NCBI GenBank assembly: GCA_017506865.1
Contig: JAFCMP010000547.1
Coordinates: forward strand, 186,001 to 250,000
Source: Tribonema minus
Taxonomy: Eukaryota > Sar > Xanthophyceae > Tribonematales > Tribonemataceae
Length of the DNA: 64,000 nt
Reading direction: 5' to 3'
Shown: positions 1-12,465 of the stretch, one piece after another
Position numbering within the stretch: position 1 is the stretch's first letter
Layout: each line of letters opens with the position of its first letter
The notes under the pieces: generated by a model
What the model was told of the DNA's origin: nothing
The model's input: only the letters and a program-made list of their open reading frames with translations
Databases searched by the model: none
Translations under genes and position numbers: made by a program

Positions 1-377
1 GCGGCATGCTGCTGCATGCAGTTGCTTAGGTACGATAGTGTGCGAGGCTCTGAGCCGTCTATGCGCAATCCCCACTTTAACCATGGGTCGTAATTCTGCT
101 GCCAAGTAGTCGATCAGTTGTACCCATACTGGCAAAAAAGTGTGCACTTTCATTAACTTTTGGTGATCAAGCTTGCTGGTCTTGAAATTGTGTACATCAG
201 TGCCTCGTTTTGAACGCGCACGGGCACCGATCTGCTTGCAGGCCAGCGACCAGCCTGGGACTAGGTGACAGCGATCAGCAGCATGGGCCCAGTCACACAA
301 CGCCACTGCCGCAGCTGGCACAGTCTCATGAATCAGGCCGTCCCAGAGCAACCACAGCTCACGCGAGTCCCGCACCT
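1..377. other. Upstream region of the dynein gene
   Basis: No gene is recognised. The reading frame of the first dynein exon stays open leftward to about position 186 but has no ATG before 378. A good acceptor-like site (tgcttgcag) ends at 241, so the first exon seen here could instead be an internal exon of a gene that begins left of the window. No clear promoter motif was found. Confidence 0.4.
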
Positions 378-1017
378 ATGCTACTACAGCCCCCCACGGC
401 AGCAGTTACAAAGGCAGTAAAGCAACGCTCGCGGCCAACCACAGCCCCCGCCCCTAGCGCCAGACAATCCCCTGTAAACGATGACCGCGCCAGCGGCGGC
501 GGCAGAGCACTGGCAGCAGCGTCGCCGCACCACCGGCCGCCGCAGCCCCCGGACCAGCAGCAGCAGCAGCAGCAGCCGGCGGCACCGCTGCGCGCGCAGG
601 ACCCGCAGCGCAGCGGCGCGCTGCCGCCGCGGCCCGCGTCGGTGACGAGCCAGCTGGCCGCCGCCGCCGCCGCGTCGCGCCACAACGACTTTCCCGCGCT
701 GCTGGCGCTGCTGGCAGGCGAGGAGGGGCGCTTTGCGGGCGTGCTGTACGCGCTGCCGCGGCACGCGCTGGATGCGAACCTGCGCCACGACCCGTACCGC
801 CTGGTCGTGGTGAAGGTGTGCTACGACGACGACGAGAGCGTGGACCTGGACGTGGATCTGGACCGCGTGCGGGAGGAGCTGGGGATGGGCGGCGGCGGCG
901 GCGGCGGCAGCGGCAGCAGCGGCGGCGGCGGCGGCGGCGGCGGCGGTGACGGCGGCGGCGGCGGCGGCGCTCGACAGCAGCAGCAGTGCGTTACCAGCAC
1001 TCAGCAGCAGCTGCAGG

Positions 1018-1053
<36 letters not shown>

Positions 1054-1835
1054 GGCGGCGCGTCGTGCGCGTGACCGCCGCCGAGCACGCCGCCATCACG
1101 CTGCGCGGCGGCGTGCAGTACCGCAACGCGCACGGCGACGTCGCGTCGCAGCCTCTCACCAAGTGGCTCGCGGACGAGGCCGCGTTTCACGCGCTGCTCG
1201 CGACGCGCACCTTCGGGGCGTACCCGCTGTGGAAGTGCTTCGGCGCATGGCGCGGCGCCGCACGCGCGCGCAGATACGCCGCCGTGCGCCGCGCCGTCGC
1301 GGCGCGCCTCGCGCAGGGGCGCGCCGCCGCGCAGCCGACGCTGTGCCGCGTCGCCGCGCTGGTCGCGGAGGCGGTGGCGGCGGGAGGCATCGTCTCAGTG
1401 GCGGCGGCGGCGGCAACAGGCGGTGGTGGAGGGCGTAGCAGGGGCGGCGGCGGCGGCGGCGTGCGCCGCAGCAGCGACTGGCTCGCGCACCTGGGCTCTG
1501 ATCGCGGTAGCAGCAGCGGGAAGGCAGAGTCCGCGCCGTTGGCACTGGAAGCGTTTCTCGACGTGCAGTGGCGTCATCTCACAGGGGCGTTTCACCAGAT
1601 GCTGCAGGGCCTCTATCAGCAGTGCTCCGAAGCGCTGGCGGCGATGGCACGTCACCACCTGGAGTCGCTGGGCCTGATAGGCGACGCCGCGGCGGCGGCG
1701 GCGGCAGTGGCGGCAGCGGCGGCGGCGGAGCGGGCGGCGGCGGCAGAGGCGGCAGAGGAGAGCGACGGAGGCGACGGCGATGCTGCTGCTGCGGCAATGC
1801 TGCTGGCTGACTACAGGGCTGAGACAGAGGCCAAG
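378..1835 (+). CDS. Dynein exon 1: N-terminal tail
   Basis: Runs from the first in-frame ATG to the donor AAG|GTGAGC, phase 0. After a Pro/Gln-rich leader it carries the axonemal-dynein tail block: DPYRLVVVKV, then ITLRGGVQYRN, a PLTKWLADEAAFHALL stretch and YPLWKCFGAWRG. In DNAH3/6/7-type chains the matching block reads like YDLxVVPY...ISARGVTHF...FFRxYRKWKxFxVW. Poly-Gly, poly-Gln and poly-Ala runs interrupt it. The frame stays open past the donor to 1976 only by chance. Confidence 0.75.
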
Positions 1836-4800
1836 GTGAGCGCGGTGGTCGAAGTTGAAGTTCTTGAAGTTGTAGCACCCGGCGCGTTGAGCACTGCTGA
1901 TGCAAGCCTTGAGCGCGCGAGCAGTGCGAAGGCAACTGAGCCGCCATTGGCTGCGGCGGCGGACCAGTCGTCCTAGCGCAGTCACTGTGCACAGCGCGGA
2001 ATGGCACCGCGAAATCGTTTCAGCGGTCTGGGGTATAATCTACTTCGTTGTTGAGGTATGCTGTACTGCTCCGTCAGCGCGTGCTCCCGCTGGCTGATCT
2101 GTCGAGCTTTGATGCCGGAGGTCACAAACACATGACTATGGCCGTTCTGCCGTTCAGTAGGCCTCAAGACTCTGCAGTTCGACTGTAGGCAGACAGAGTG
2201 GGTAGGTATTTGCATACATGCCGTCGCAGCCTCAGGGCACTGAGAGTTGATGAATGTGTGATTTCAAGCCTTGCTGCTGGCTGGTGAGTTGGGGTTGTCA
2301 TAGCGCTTACGGTGTGCGGTCAGACTCGACAAACAGGGTTAGGGCAAGGGTGCTAGTATCAGGGCTAAATCTAGGGTTAAGCATGAAGGTTAGAATCGGG
2401 GTTCGAATCAGGATCAGGCTAGGTCTGCCTCTGCTGCATGTGTACTTCAACGCATGCTATTTGACATGCAGCCGTGAGCCCCTCCACTACATTAGATATA
2501 ATCTGCCTAGTCCTGCTTCTTTGTGGTACACGTTCGCGTTTGTGATTCTCGCTGCAGGGACTGGAGGCGCGTGACGCTGACTGGCAAGCACGGGGTCATA
2601 CAAAGTTGAAGTTGAGGTCACCTGTTCACGGGAGTCCGCCTAGGTCACCCAGGTCACCGAGGGCTTCGCAGGCAGCGGCCAACAGAAAGGTGTGATTGAG
2701 GTGCATGCCTGCTGCAGTTTTGCGCTGCGATCGTTGGGATGTGGTACAGTAGCGATGTCCGCAGCTTGCGTCGTGTGCGATGAGCACTGCCATTCTTTTT
2801 CATGTCACACAAATAATGTAGGTGTGCGCAACCGACATGAGCCCTTCGACGCCGACTCGCAATGGCACTTCGCTACAGCACCTGCCCACGCCCTAACCCT
2901 AGATCCTGCATCAGATATAAACAAACTGTAGAAAGCCCCACCCTACGCACCCGCCTGGCATCTGTAGCCCTAGTCCTAACATCATCCAGCATTCAAACGA
3001 CTTTACAATGGCGTTGGCCAACGACCGCGCTCACCCCCCACCCCGCGCATTTCGCCAACTTTCACCTTTAACTTTATCACAGCGTCGCCCGTCGCCTCCA
3101 TGCAAGCCTCACCAAGCCACACCCCTCACCCCACCTAGCCCCAGGCTATCTATCAGCCACCCCACCTAAACGTGGTAGCGTTCAGTACTTCCCCCTCCCT
3201 CTCGCGCGCGAAGGCCCCTCGACCCCTGGAGCTTCGCGGCGCTGCAGCGCGGCGCTAACTTTAATCCTGACCATTACCTAGAGCGCCTGCCCGCATGCCC
3301 AACCCTGCACCATGCTTAAAAACATACAGACGAGCCCCACTAAGCCCACTGACGACCGCTCCTCCTCCCCGCCCCCCCGCCCCCCCTCATGCAGGGCCCC
3401 CCCGACCCGTGGAGCTTCGCGGCGCTGCAGCGCAGCGAGTGCGCCTTCCTCGCCATCGTCTTCCGCCTCGCCAACGCCATGCTGCGCGCCGCACTGCAAG
3501 ACCTCGCCGCAATCTACGCTGAGTCGCTGCTGGCAATGGTGCGCGGCGCCGCCGCCGCCGCCGCGCGCCCGCTGCGCCACGCGTGCCGCGCGCTGAGCAA
3601 TGCGCAGGGGGGCATGTCCGACGCGGCGGCACTGGGGGAGACTGCACCGCTGCAACTGGGGCCCAGGTGTGCGTTGGTTGTTGATGGAATTTGAGAAGCA
3701 TGGAGACATCCGCTGCTGCTGGCATGGCAGAATGCTGCTGTTTCATACTTCCGAAGTATTATTGAAATTGAGTATGTCAGAGCACACGTGCCGTGCACAG
3801 AGCGATGCCAAGGGGGGTATGGCCGATGCAGCGGCGCTGGGGGAGACGGCGCCGCTGCAGCTCGGGCCCAGGTGCGTGTGTATGTGTATTTCTATTGTTG
3901 TGGTTGTGTGTGTTGCTGTTCTGATGGGAATTTGAGTCAGCAGCGACGTCATCTGCTGAATCGCTTCCATTTGGAGACAGTAATGTGAGAAATAGAGCAT
4001 GGCCGATGCTGCGGCGCTGGGGGAGACGGCGCCGCTGCAGCTTGGGCCGAGGTGCTTGTCTTGGGCTTGTCGGTGCGGTTTGAAAGGCACAGAGACGTCC
4101 GCTGCTGCCTAAAAAAATGGCAAAAGGCTGAAGTGTTTGATATTGATCAGGTTTCTTGTGTAGGAGCACTCGTGCTGCACGCCGAGCGGTGCCGGAGGGG
4201 GGGGCATGGCGGAGACGGCGCCGCTGCAGCGTGGGCCCAGGTGTGTGTTTGTTATCGGTGCGATATGACTCCATGCACGAGGAGGCATCGGCTGCTGGAA
4301 TTGGGAGACGCTGCTGATTAGTAATGTTGAAGTGTTTGTTGTGTCAGAGCACGCGTGCTGCGGGCTGAGCTGTGCTGCATGTTGAGCGATGCCAAGGGGG
4401 CCGCTGGGGGAGACGGCACTGCTGCAGCTCGGGCCCAGGGGTCTGTGTGCATGTATGTGTGTTCGTGATGCGATTCAGGTACGCGATTTGGTGCTGCGGT
4501 GTGCGCGCACGGAAAGCGGAGGGCGCTGCTGCATGTGGCTGCTTGCACGGCTTTGAGCGTAGGGTCAGGGTTAGGGTTAGGGTTCGGGTTAGGGTTAGGG
4601 TTAGGATTAGGGTTTAGGGTTAGGGTTAGGGTTAGGATTAGGATTAGGGTTAGAATTAGGCCACTTCACCCCTGCGTCACCAGATACTACAGCACCCTCA
4701 GGCTGATGATACTGCCACGCAACCAGGAACACATGGTGTGCAACAAGTCCACCAGTGCAGAAGCTACATTCCTAGTCCATCACCACCCGCTGTTGCCGCC

Positions 4801-6657
4801 GCACCCCGCAGCGCGCGCGGCGCGTCGCACAAGGTGGCGGCGTGGCGCCTGGCGGCGTGGCGCGTGGCTCAACACTGTTTATTTATCTTAATACACCTCT
4901 GCCCTCGGGCCTGACCCTAACTCTAACCCTGACCCCAACCCTAAACCTGGCTTTAAGCAGCACGCACGGAGCGTCACACAAGGTGGCGGCGTCGCGCCTG
5001 GCCTTCCGCGCGCGCCTCGCGGCCGTCGCCGCCGCGCACCGTAGTAATACCACACTGCAAGTACAAGCTACACTCGACAGCTCACCACCGCTTATTGCAC
5101 CATGATCCACTGCTACCGCCGCGCCCCCGCAGCGCCCACGGTGCGTCGCAGAAGGTGGCGGCGTGGCGCCTGGCCTTCCGCGCGCGCCTCGCCGCCGTCG
5201 CCGCCGCGCACCGCGCGCGCGCCGCCAAACGCTACAAGGAGCGGCACGGCGCGCGCCCGCGCTACCGCGGCCGCCTCGCGCTGTGGGAGAGCTGCCTGGC
5301 GGTGTGTCACTGCGTTGAACTTGCGCTTGCGCTTTGCCCGTCGGCGGCCGTTCTCGAGCAGCAGCGGTCTGGTGGCGGTGAGGCACAGTCGGTTGTCAGC
5401 GCTGCTGCTGCTGCTGGTGCGGTGGCTGGGGAGGGGGGCGGAGGGGGGGCGGGGGGTGGGGGAGGGGGGGGGCTGAGCGATGCTGAGGTGGTGGTGATGA
5501 CCAGCAGGGCGAGAGCCGTCATCACCAGCCTGATAGAAGGTGGGGTGCTTGTGAAGTATGCTTGTGAAATACGCTTGTTCGCCCACCCAGTGAATGAGCT
5601 ACGTTGACAGGAGTTCTTGTTGCATTGGTAGTTACGCGAACAGGTCACGCAAACAGGTCTACATACACCAGAGTTTGCCACCGTTCTGAGAGGTTGAGCA
5701 GCTCAAGCAATGTTTGTGGTCAGGTTTGATTGGTTACAGTATGGGTGGCAGACAATCTGAATTATGATTGGGGGTAGGTGTAGGTATAGCTACCGAATTA
5801 GCACGCGCCTTATAACATATAAGGATATCACCAGCTGGTAGGAAATTGTAGCTTCAACTGCTTGCTTAGCAGGTTCAGCGCTTGGGTCCTACCCCTGACC
5901 CTAACTTTAAGCCATCTGATGAGCTCAAAACCAGGGCCAAATGCTGTCATTGTCAGCTTTCATGGCGGCATCTTTGCCCTCACAATTATCGGCAATGTGC
6001 GTCGCGCTTAGTGACTGATGTGTCAGCGTTAGGGGTATGGTGAGGGTGAGGGTTGGGGTTTGGAGGAGGGTGGGGAGTGAGGATTAGGGCTTACTTTGGA
6101 ACCGGAAGTTGTAGAGGTAGCAGCAGTACGGGCTCCACAGCGCCGTGCTCGGCGATTTCGCGACGGCCAGCGCTGTTACAAGAGCTGTGTTGCATCCCGA
6201 CCCCATCAGCCGCTGCTGACCTGGGTACCGCCAACGCCCCTGCAAAACCTGCCGCCGCTCGCAGCGAAACTGCCGCCTGAGCTCTGCGACGCGGCAGCGG
6301 CGGCGGCGCACCAGCACGCGCCCCACCTCGCCGCACACGCCAAAGCGGTTACGGCGGTTACGGCGGTTACAGCGGTTACGGAGGACGCCTTCTGCGCCGC
6401 CATGTGGGAGCTCACCGGCATCGTCAGGGCGGCGATAGAGACGCTGCGCGCAGCCAAGGCGCACCGCAAGGCGCTCGCGCGCCAGGAGAAGGAGCGCCAG
6501 ACGGCGGCCGCCGCTGGTCCTGCTGCAGCAGCGGCGGCGGCGGCGGCGGCAGCACCCACCGCAGCTGCCGCCGGTGATGCGGGAGTCGACAGCGCGCCGT
6601 GTGCCGTCACCAATGAAACGAGTGACTGTCGCAAGTTGGACGGCGGCGGCACTCGCA

Positions 6658-6706
<49 letters not shown>

Positions 6707-9700
6707 CAGCGGCGGCGGCGGCGGCACCCCAGAGGGCCCGTGCGGCGCGGAGCGGCTGCTATTTGAGGTGTTCGTGACGGGAGACTTTGACGCGTGGCGC
6801 GTGCGCGTGGCGCCGGACATGCGCGCCTTCGCCTCAGGCTTCCAGCTGCTGCAGTCGCAGTGCCTGCTGACGCTGGCGCGCGTGCCGTCGCTGCTCGACC
6901 ACCCCCTGCTGTCCCCCTACGCGTGCATGGCGCAGGGGCGGGGGGCGAACTTCGTGCCCCCGTGCCTAACCCTAGAGCCAGGGCTTGCGGCGGACGCGGA
7001 CCACGTGCCGCCTGCTGTTACACCCGAGCGTGGTGACATTGGTAGCAGCCCTGTGCACCAGCAACCCGGCAGCGGTGGGACGGGAGATTGGGACGCTGCT
7101 GATGTTGATGACTGGGAGTTTATCCGAGGGCAAAATCGACGTAGTAGTGAATTTGAGCCAGATTCTCGCATTGGCATCAGGACCGGCTCAGGAGCTATTG
7201 GTGAAAATGACGCGGCAGCGGCAGGGTTGGCGCCGTCGGCAGCTGGTCTAGTGGCAGAGGTGCAAGCTGCTGTCGAGGTGGCTTGCGGACAGGAGCTGTC
7301 ACAGCTTCCCGCAGATGATGAGGTGAGTTTGAGGTTTTAGCGTGGAGAACTGCTGCTGGTTGAAGTTGAAGCTACTGCTGAGGTTACTCTGTGAGTGCTC
7401 CTTGCTTCCGCAGGTGACGATGTGTGAAAAGGTGCTGCCGCGCATGCTCCAGCGGCTCCATGTGTACGAGCACAACGACGATGGATTGTATGCAGCAATG
7501 ACGTACTGCTGTTTGCAAAGCGCGCTGGCAACCCGTTTTCACTGCAGTCGGCGAACTGCAACGCGCACAGCCCACCTGCTTTCACTGTTGTCGACACTGC
7601 CACAGCAACCTCATCAGGCTGCTTTCTGCTTCCACTCTCACAGGAAGCTGCCAACCTGCTCGCCTCGGAGCAACCCGAGTGGGCCGCATTACAGGAGGCC
7701 AATACCTACCTGTGCGAGCTCAACGGCGCCACCAGTCGAGCGCTGTCACTGTCGCTATTTGCCGTGCATCGGCTGGTGGCCAGCTTCAAGCCGCTGTGGG
7801 AGGAGCGGCGAGCGCTGATGAGCTTTCACATTGAAGCTGCGCAGGTGAAGTTGAAGTTGTGATTGAAATTGAAGTTTGTGTGGGCAAGAGCAGCTTGCAC
7901 AGTTGAAGTTGTGGCGCCACCAATCGAGCGCTGTCACTGTTGCTCTTCGCCACGCACCAGCTGGTGGCGAGCTTCACGCCGCTGTGGCAGGAGCGGCGGG
8001 CGCTGATGAGCTTTCACGTTGAAGCTGCGCAGGTGCGGGTGCAGTTGAAGTTGAAGTTTGGGTTAGGAAGTACACACAAATGTGCAGTTGGAGTTGTGGT
8101 TGGGGTTGTAATTGAGTGAGTACTCCGAATGAGACATGTCGCTGAAGCCTGGTGATATGGTATAGTGAATCCGCTGCCTTTACATCACCATGCTAAATTG
8201 TATCATCAGGCATGGTCTAGGCCTGTGTCGTACATTCCTATGCTAGTAGTTGCAGGGTAGCAAAGTCCCCTAGCACCAGTCAGGCCGTGATCACCATCAT
8301 TTGGCAGCTGCTATCCGCAATGCAACCGATGATGTGATCGTGGACGTCATGTGAATGTGCAGATTGGTTCATCTGCCAGTCCTTGCGGGACTCAGATCTG
8401 ATCCCAGGCCTGGCAAGCAACACCGGCGCCACCGTCTTTCCCCAGCAGGGCTGACATTTGCGAACATGAGGCAATTGCGCTCACCGCAGCCATGCCACGC
8501 TTGGTCAGCAACGCATTTGTCCAAACTCATCGCCTGCCACACAAACAGTATATTGCCAGCCACACTGTAACTGTCATGTAACTGCCATGCAGGCGTGGTC
8601 CGCTCTCCCCCCCCCCGCCTTCCGCAGCAGCACCGCCGCCGCCGCCGCGTCTCCAGTCGAACTGGCAGTTGAACTTGTGGGAGCGATGCCACACAGCGTA
8701 ACTGTCATGTAACTGTAATGTAACTGCCATGCAGGCGTGGTCCGCTCTCCCCGCCTTCCGCGGCGGCACCGCCGCCGCCGCCGCGTCGCCCGACGAACTG
8801 GCAGTTGAACTTGTCGGAGCAATGCCACACAGCGTTGTGCCGGGGCTGACTAGACTGCGCGCTGCGGATCGCACGGCGGCGTGGGTGGACAAGTGGCACA
8901 CGGCGTTTGTCACGTTCGAGGCGCGCGTTCGCGCCATGCGCACGGAGTGCGGGCAACAACTGCTGCAGGTGACGTGCCACTCGTTGGCTTGCCTGTCAGC
9001 CCGAGGTGTGATTTGGCACACTGCCGGCTTCCCCCGAGGGGCTTGCAAAAAGCCCCCATTTTACGCCTGGTTCACTTGTCACGTTTGAGGCGCACGTGTG
9101 CGCCATGCGCACGGAGTGCGGGCAGCACCTGCTGCAGGTGACGCGCCCTGTGATGGCGTGTTTTGGTGCACAATTTGATGGTGCTTCAGAAGTACGTTGT
9201 GAAGTACAAATGTGCACTTGTGGATCGTGGTGACCCGGTGCAGTCTGTCGTTGCTTCAACAGCGCGTCCTGGGGTACACATGCGTATTCGATACCTTGTG
9301 GCATTGTGCTCGTGATGGCCCCGACGGAGGGACGGGCTGATTGGCACATAGAAGTACATTGCCGATATGCCATTTGGCGGCGGCGGCGTTTGAGTGGTTG
9401 TCATTGAGACAATTTCAGACTGTCACACGACATGTAGATTCCGTACAGCAAGCTTCAAGTCAGATGCCATTCATCTGGGGCTTTTTCGCGCCCCGAGCGA
9501 GAATTAATAAAAAGTGCATTGCTAGCAGCCAAAATGCCTGCAGGCAGTTGGGCTGCAGGCCATGCTTCATCAGCTGGCACAATGGACGTGCTACACATTC
9601 ATATTTGCAGTGCACAACGTTCCGGCGCACAGTGCATATGCACGACATGAGGTGGTTAAAAGAAAAGCACTTCGATGATGCTTCCTGTGCACAGTCCAAG

Positions 9701-12404
9701 ATGGGGAAAATGTAGATGTTGATGCATACATTCCTGAGTATGCAGCAATGTTGGCAAAGCTCACGAGTGCATCCCATTGCAACAAGATGCGCTTGGGACC
9801 TAGAAAGAATGATGGAGACGAATCTGACTGCACTGGCTGATGGCAATTTGGCCCCACTGCAACTGAGTGCGCGTCGCTGCTTTAACTGCCTGTATGTATG
9901 TATGTGATCCGGCGTTCACTGCACCACATTAGGGTAAGGGTCGACATGACGGTCAAGGTTAGGGTTGGAGTTGATATCACTTCCCTCTGTGCAGCCCTGC
10001 TCGACAGTGTACAATTGGCCATTGGCAGCAAGAAGCGGCTCCCGGCACACTTCTTCACCTTCAAGAACGCTTGTTGTTGTTGTTTATGCCATACGCTGTA
10101 TGTTGGAACACCGCTGTCACTGTCACCCTGTGGTTGCGTGCCATCCTCAGAGTATGATGCTCTGTCTTGACGGTCAGTATTACTGCGCTGCGAGAGTCCC
10201 TGCTGCCATGCCCCAGGAAGGGGCTGGCGGAGCTGAAACAGCTCCTTTGGTGCGCTTCTCACATTTCATAAACCTTGCTGTCGTTGTCTTCACAGCATAC
10301 TTACTCATCACTGCGCCTTGTTGACGGACATCGCACTGTGATTGCAGGTCAATATGGCTGCGCTGCAAGAGTACCTACTCGCTTGCCCCAGAGAAGGGCT
10401 GGCAGAGCTGAATCAGCGCCTTTCAAATTGGCAGGCTTCTCACATTTCATACAGCTTGTTGTCATTTTATACACAGTATACTAACACGTCGCTGCGCCTT
10501 GTTGGTGGACATCATACTCTGCCTTGCAGGTCAATATGACTGCATTGCAAGAGTACCTGTTGGCATGCCCCAGGGAGGGGCTGGCAGAGCTGAAGCGGCT
10601 CGCTCCTCAGGGGCTGGCGCAGGAATGCGAAAACTTGGCCGCGTTGCTGCGGCGGTGCGAACAGCTGCTCGCGGAAGCGCCGGTGGGCATTGACGAGTAA
10701 GTTGTTGAGGTAGAGTGGAGGTGACGTGCCACGATGCTGGCAGTTTCACATGTCATTGCGTTGTACAGAAGTGCATCAGGAGCATATATCCGGTAAAAAA
10801 TGAAACAAAGTAAGCCGCCGCTGGCGGAAGAACCAGCGGGCATGGACTCGTGACACTTTGAGTCTTAGCTATACAGCATTTGAGTTGAAGTATGTAAATG
10901 CTGGATGTATGCGCAGGGTTACAGGGTGGTTGACAAGTCACAAATATCACGTGACGAAATGTTGCTGTGATCGACATTGCGCGGTGAGGCACTTGACAAC
11001 AGCGGCACATGCTGGACCAATGAGTGACTCAGATTTACACATTGACTCATGGGTTGACTCGAGTGGCGCATATGGCAGGTCAATAATGATGAGAATAATA
11101 GAGAATTACATAGTTAGCAAGTGTGTGTATACATTTGCCGCACCCCACCAAAACATCACTCTGTGTCGGGGACACTGGGCCATGCATAGATGCACACTCC
11201 TGGCAGACATTCAGACTGCACAACACGCCAAACATGTCTACTGCAGTTGCAGCACTGGGTGTCATCCGCATGGGCCAGACCTGCTTACGGTGCCCTGCAG
11301 GCAAGCAGGTGACACTCCCATCACACTGGCAGGCAAGCACTTCATTTCTTTCTGCTTGAGGGGCAGCCTCTTTATGAAAAGTGCAAGATATGCGCCAGAA
11401 GTGCAAGTCCACTGGCCACCCTTGATTGTGATGTCGTCTCTGACATTCTGCATCTGGTATAGTATTGTAGACATGCGGCATGAGTGTGAACAGGGTGGCA
11501 CACCAGGGGTAGGGTTGGGGTCAGGGTTAGGGTTAGGGTTAGGGTCAGGGTTAGGATTAGAATCATCATTAGGATTAGGGTTTAGGGTTAGGGTTACCTA
11601 ACGCTAGCCCTAAGCCTAACACTACAACAGCGCGGGGTCACTGCTGAGCGTTGCGACCATGCGCCCCGCCCCCGCGCAGGTACGGCGAACAGGTGCACTT
11701 CCTCTCCGAGCTGGAGTCCAAGTCCGATGACATCTGGGAGGCGGTGCAGGACACCAAGGACCTGCACGCGCTGCTCGTGCGCATCGGCTGCTTCAAAGAC
11801 AACAACGACAATCTCGCCTATCAGGCCTCCTCCGCCGCCGCCGCCGCTGCTACCGTCAGCACCGCCACAGCGACGGCGGCGGCGGCAGCAGCGCCGATTG
11901 CTGCTGCCGCTGCAGGTGATGCCGCACCTCTCAGCCCCCATGGCTCAACACCAGCAGCAGCGGCAGACCAAGCGCAACCCACAACATCTTCAGCAGCAGC
12001 TCCCGCTGCTGCATCCATGGCGGCAGCTGCCACTGCACCGGCGGCGCCAGCGGCGGCGGCGGCGGCGGCGGAGGTGTCCGCCGCGCTGCAGTCCCTGGTG
12101 TCTACCCACGAGGTGCTAGTGGCGAGCATCGCCACCGTGCGGCGCAGCCTCGGCCGCAAGCGCGGCGCGTTCGCAGCGCTGCTGCAGGAGGCGGCGGCGG
12201 CGCTGCGGCGCGACCTGGCGGCGCTGGAGGCGCGCGTGTGCGCGGCCGCGCTCACGCAGCGCGCCACCGAGGCGCGCGCCGCCGTCGCGCTGCTCGCCGA
12301 CTGCGAGGCCGCGCTGCGCGCCCTGAGCGCCCGCCACGCGCGCTACCAGCGCTACGAGGCGCAGCTCGGCAGCGCCATCTTTGCGGACGCCGCGGAGCCG
12401 GCCT

Positions 12405-12465
<61 letters not shown>

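Noticed and set aside
210-377. Dynein start at 210
   Set aside because: The codon at 210 is TTG, not ATG. The first in-frame ATG is at 378.
384-1190. Minus-strand 268-codon frame with poly-Leu and poly-Ala
   Set aside because: It is the antisense of the GGC/CAG/GCG runs in dynein exon 1; low complexity only.
2398-2412. tRNA T-loop-like GGGTTCGAATC
   Set aside because: It arises within a degenerate TTAGGG-like tract; no cloverleaf arms found around it. A similar GATTCGAATG near 61585 is also isolated.
4561-4660. Chromosome end (telomere)
   Set aside because: The tract is inside a continuous gene with conserved exons on both sides, and similar short tracts occur in many introns.
10858-11601. 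247-codon frame in intron 8
   Set aside because: No similarity to dynein; it runs into a telomere-like repeat, and flanking exons 8 and 9 join in phase without it.
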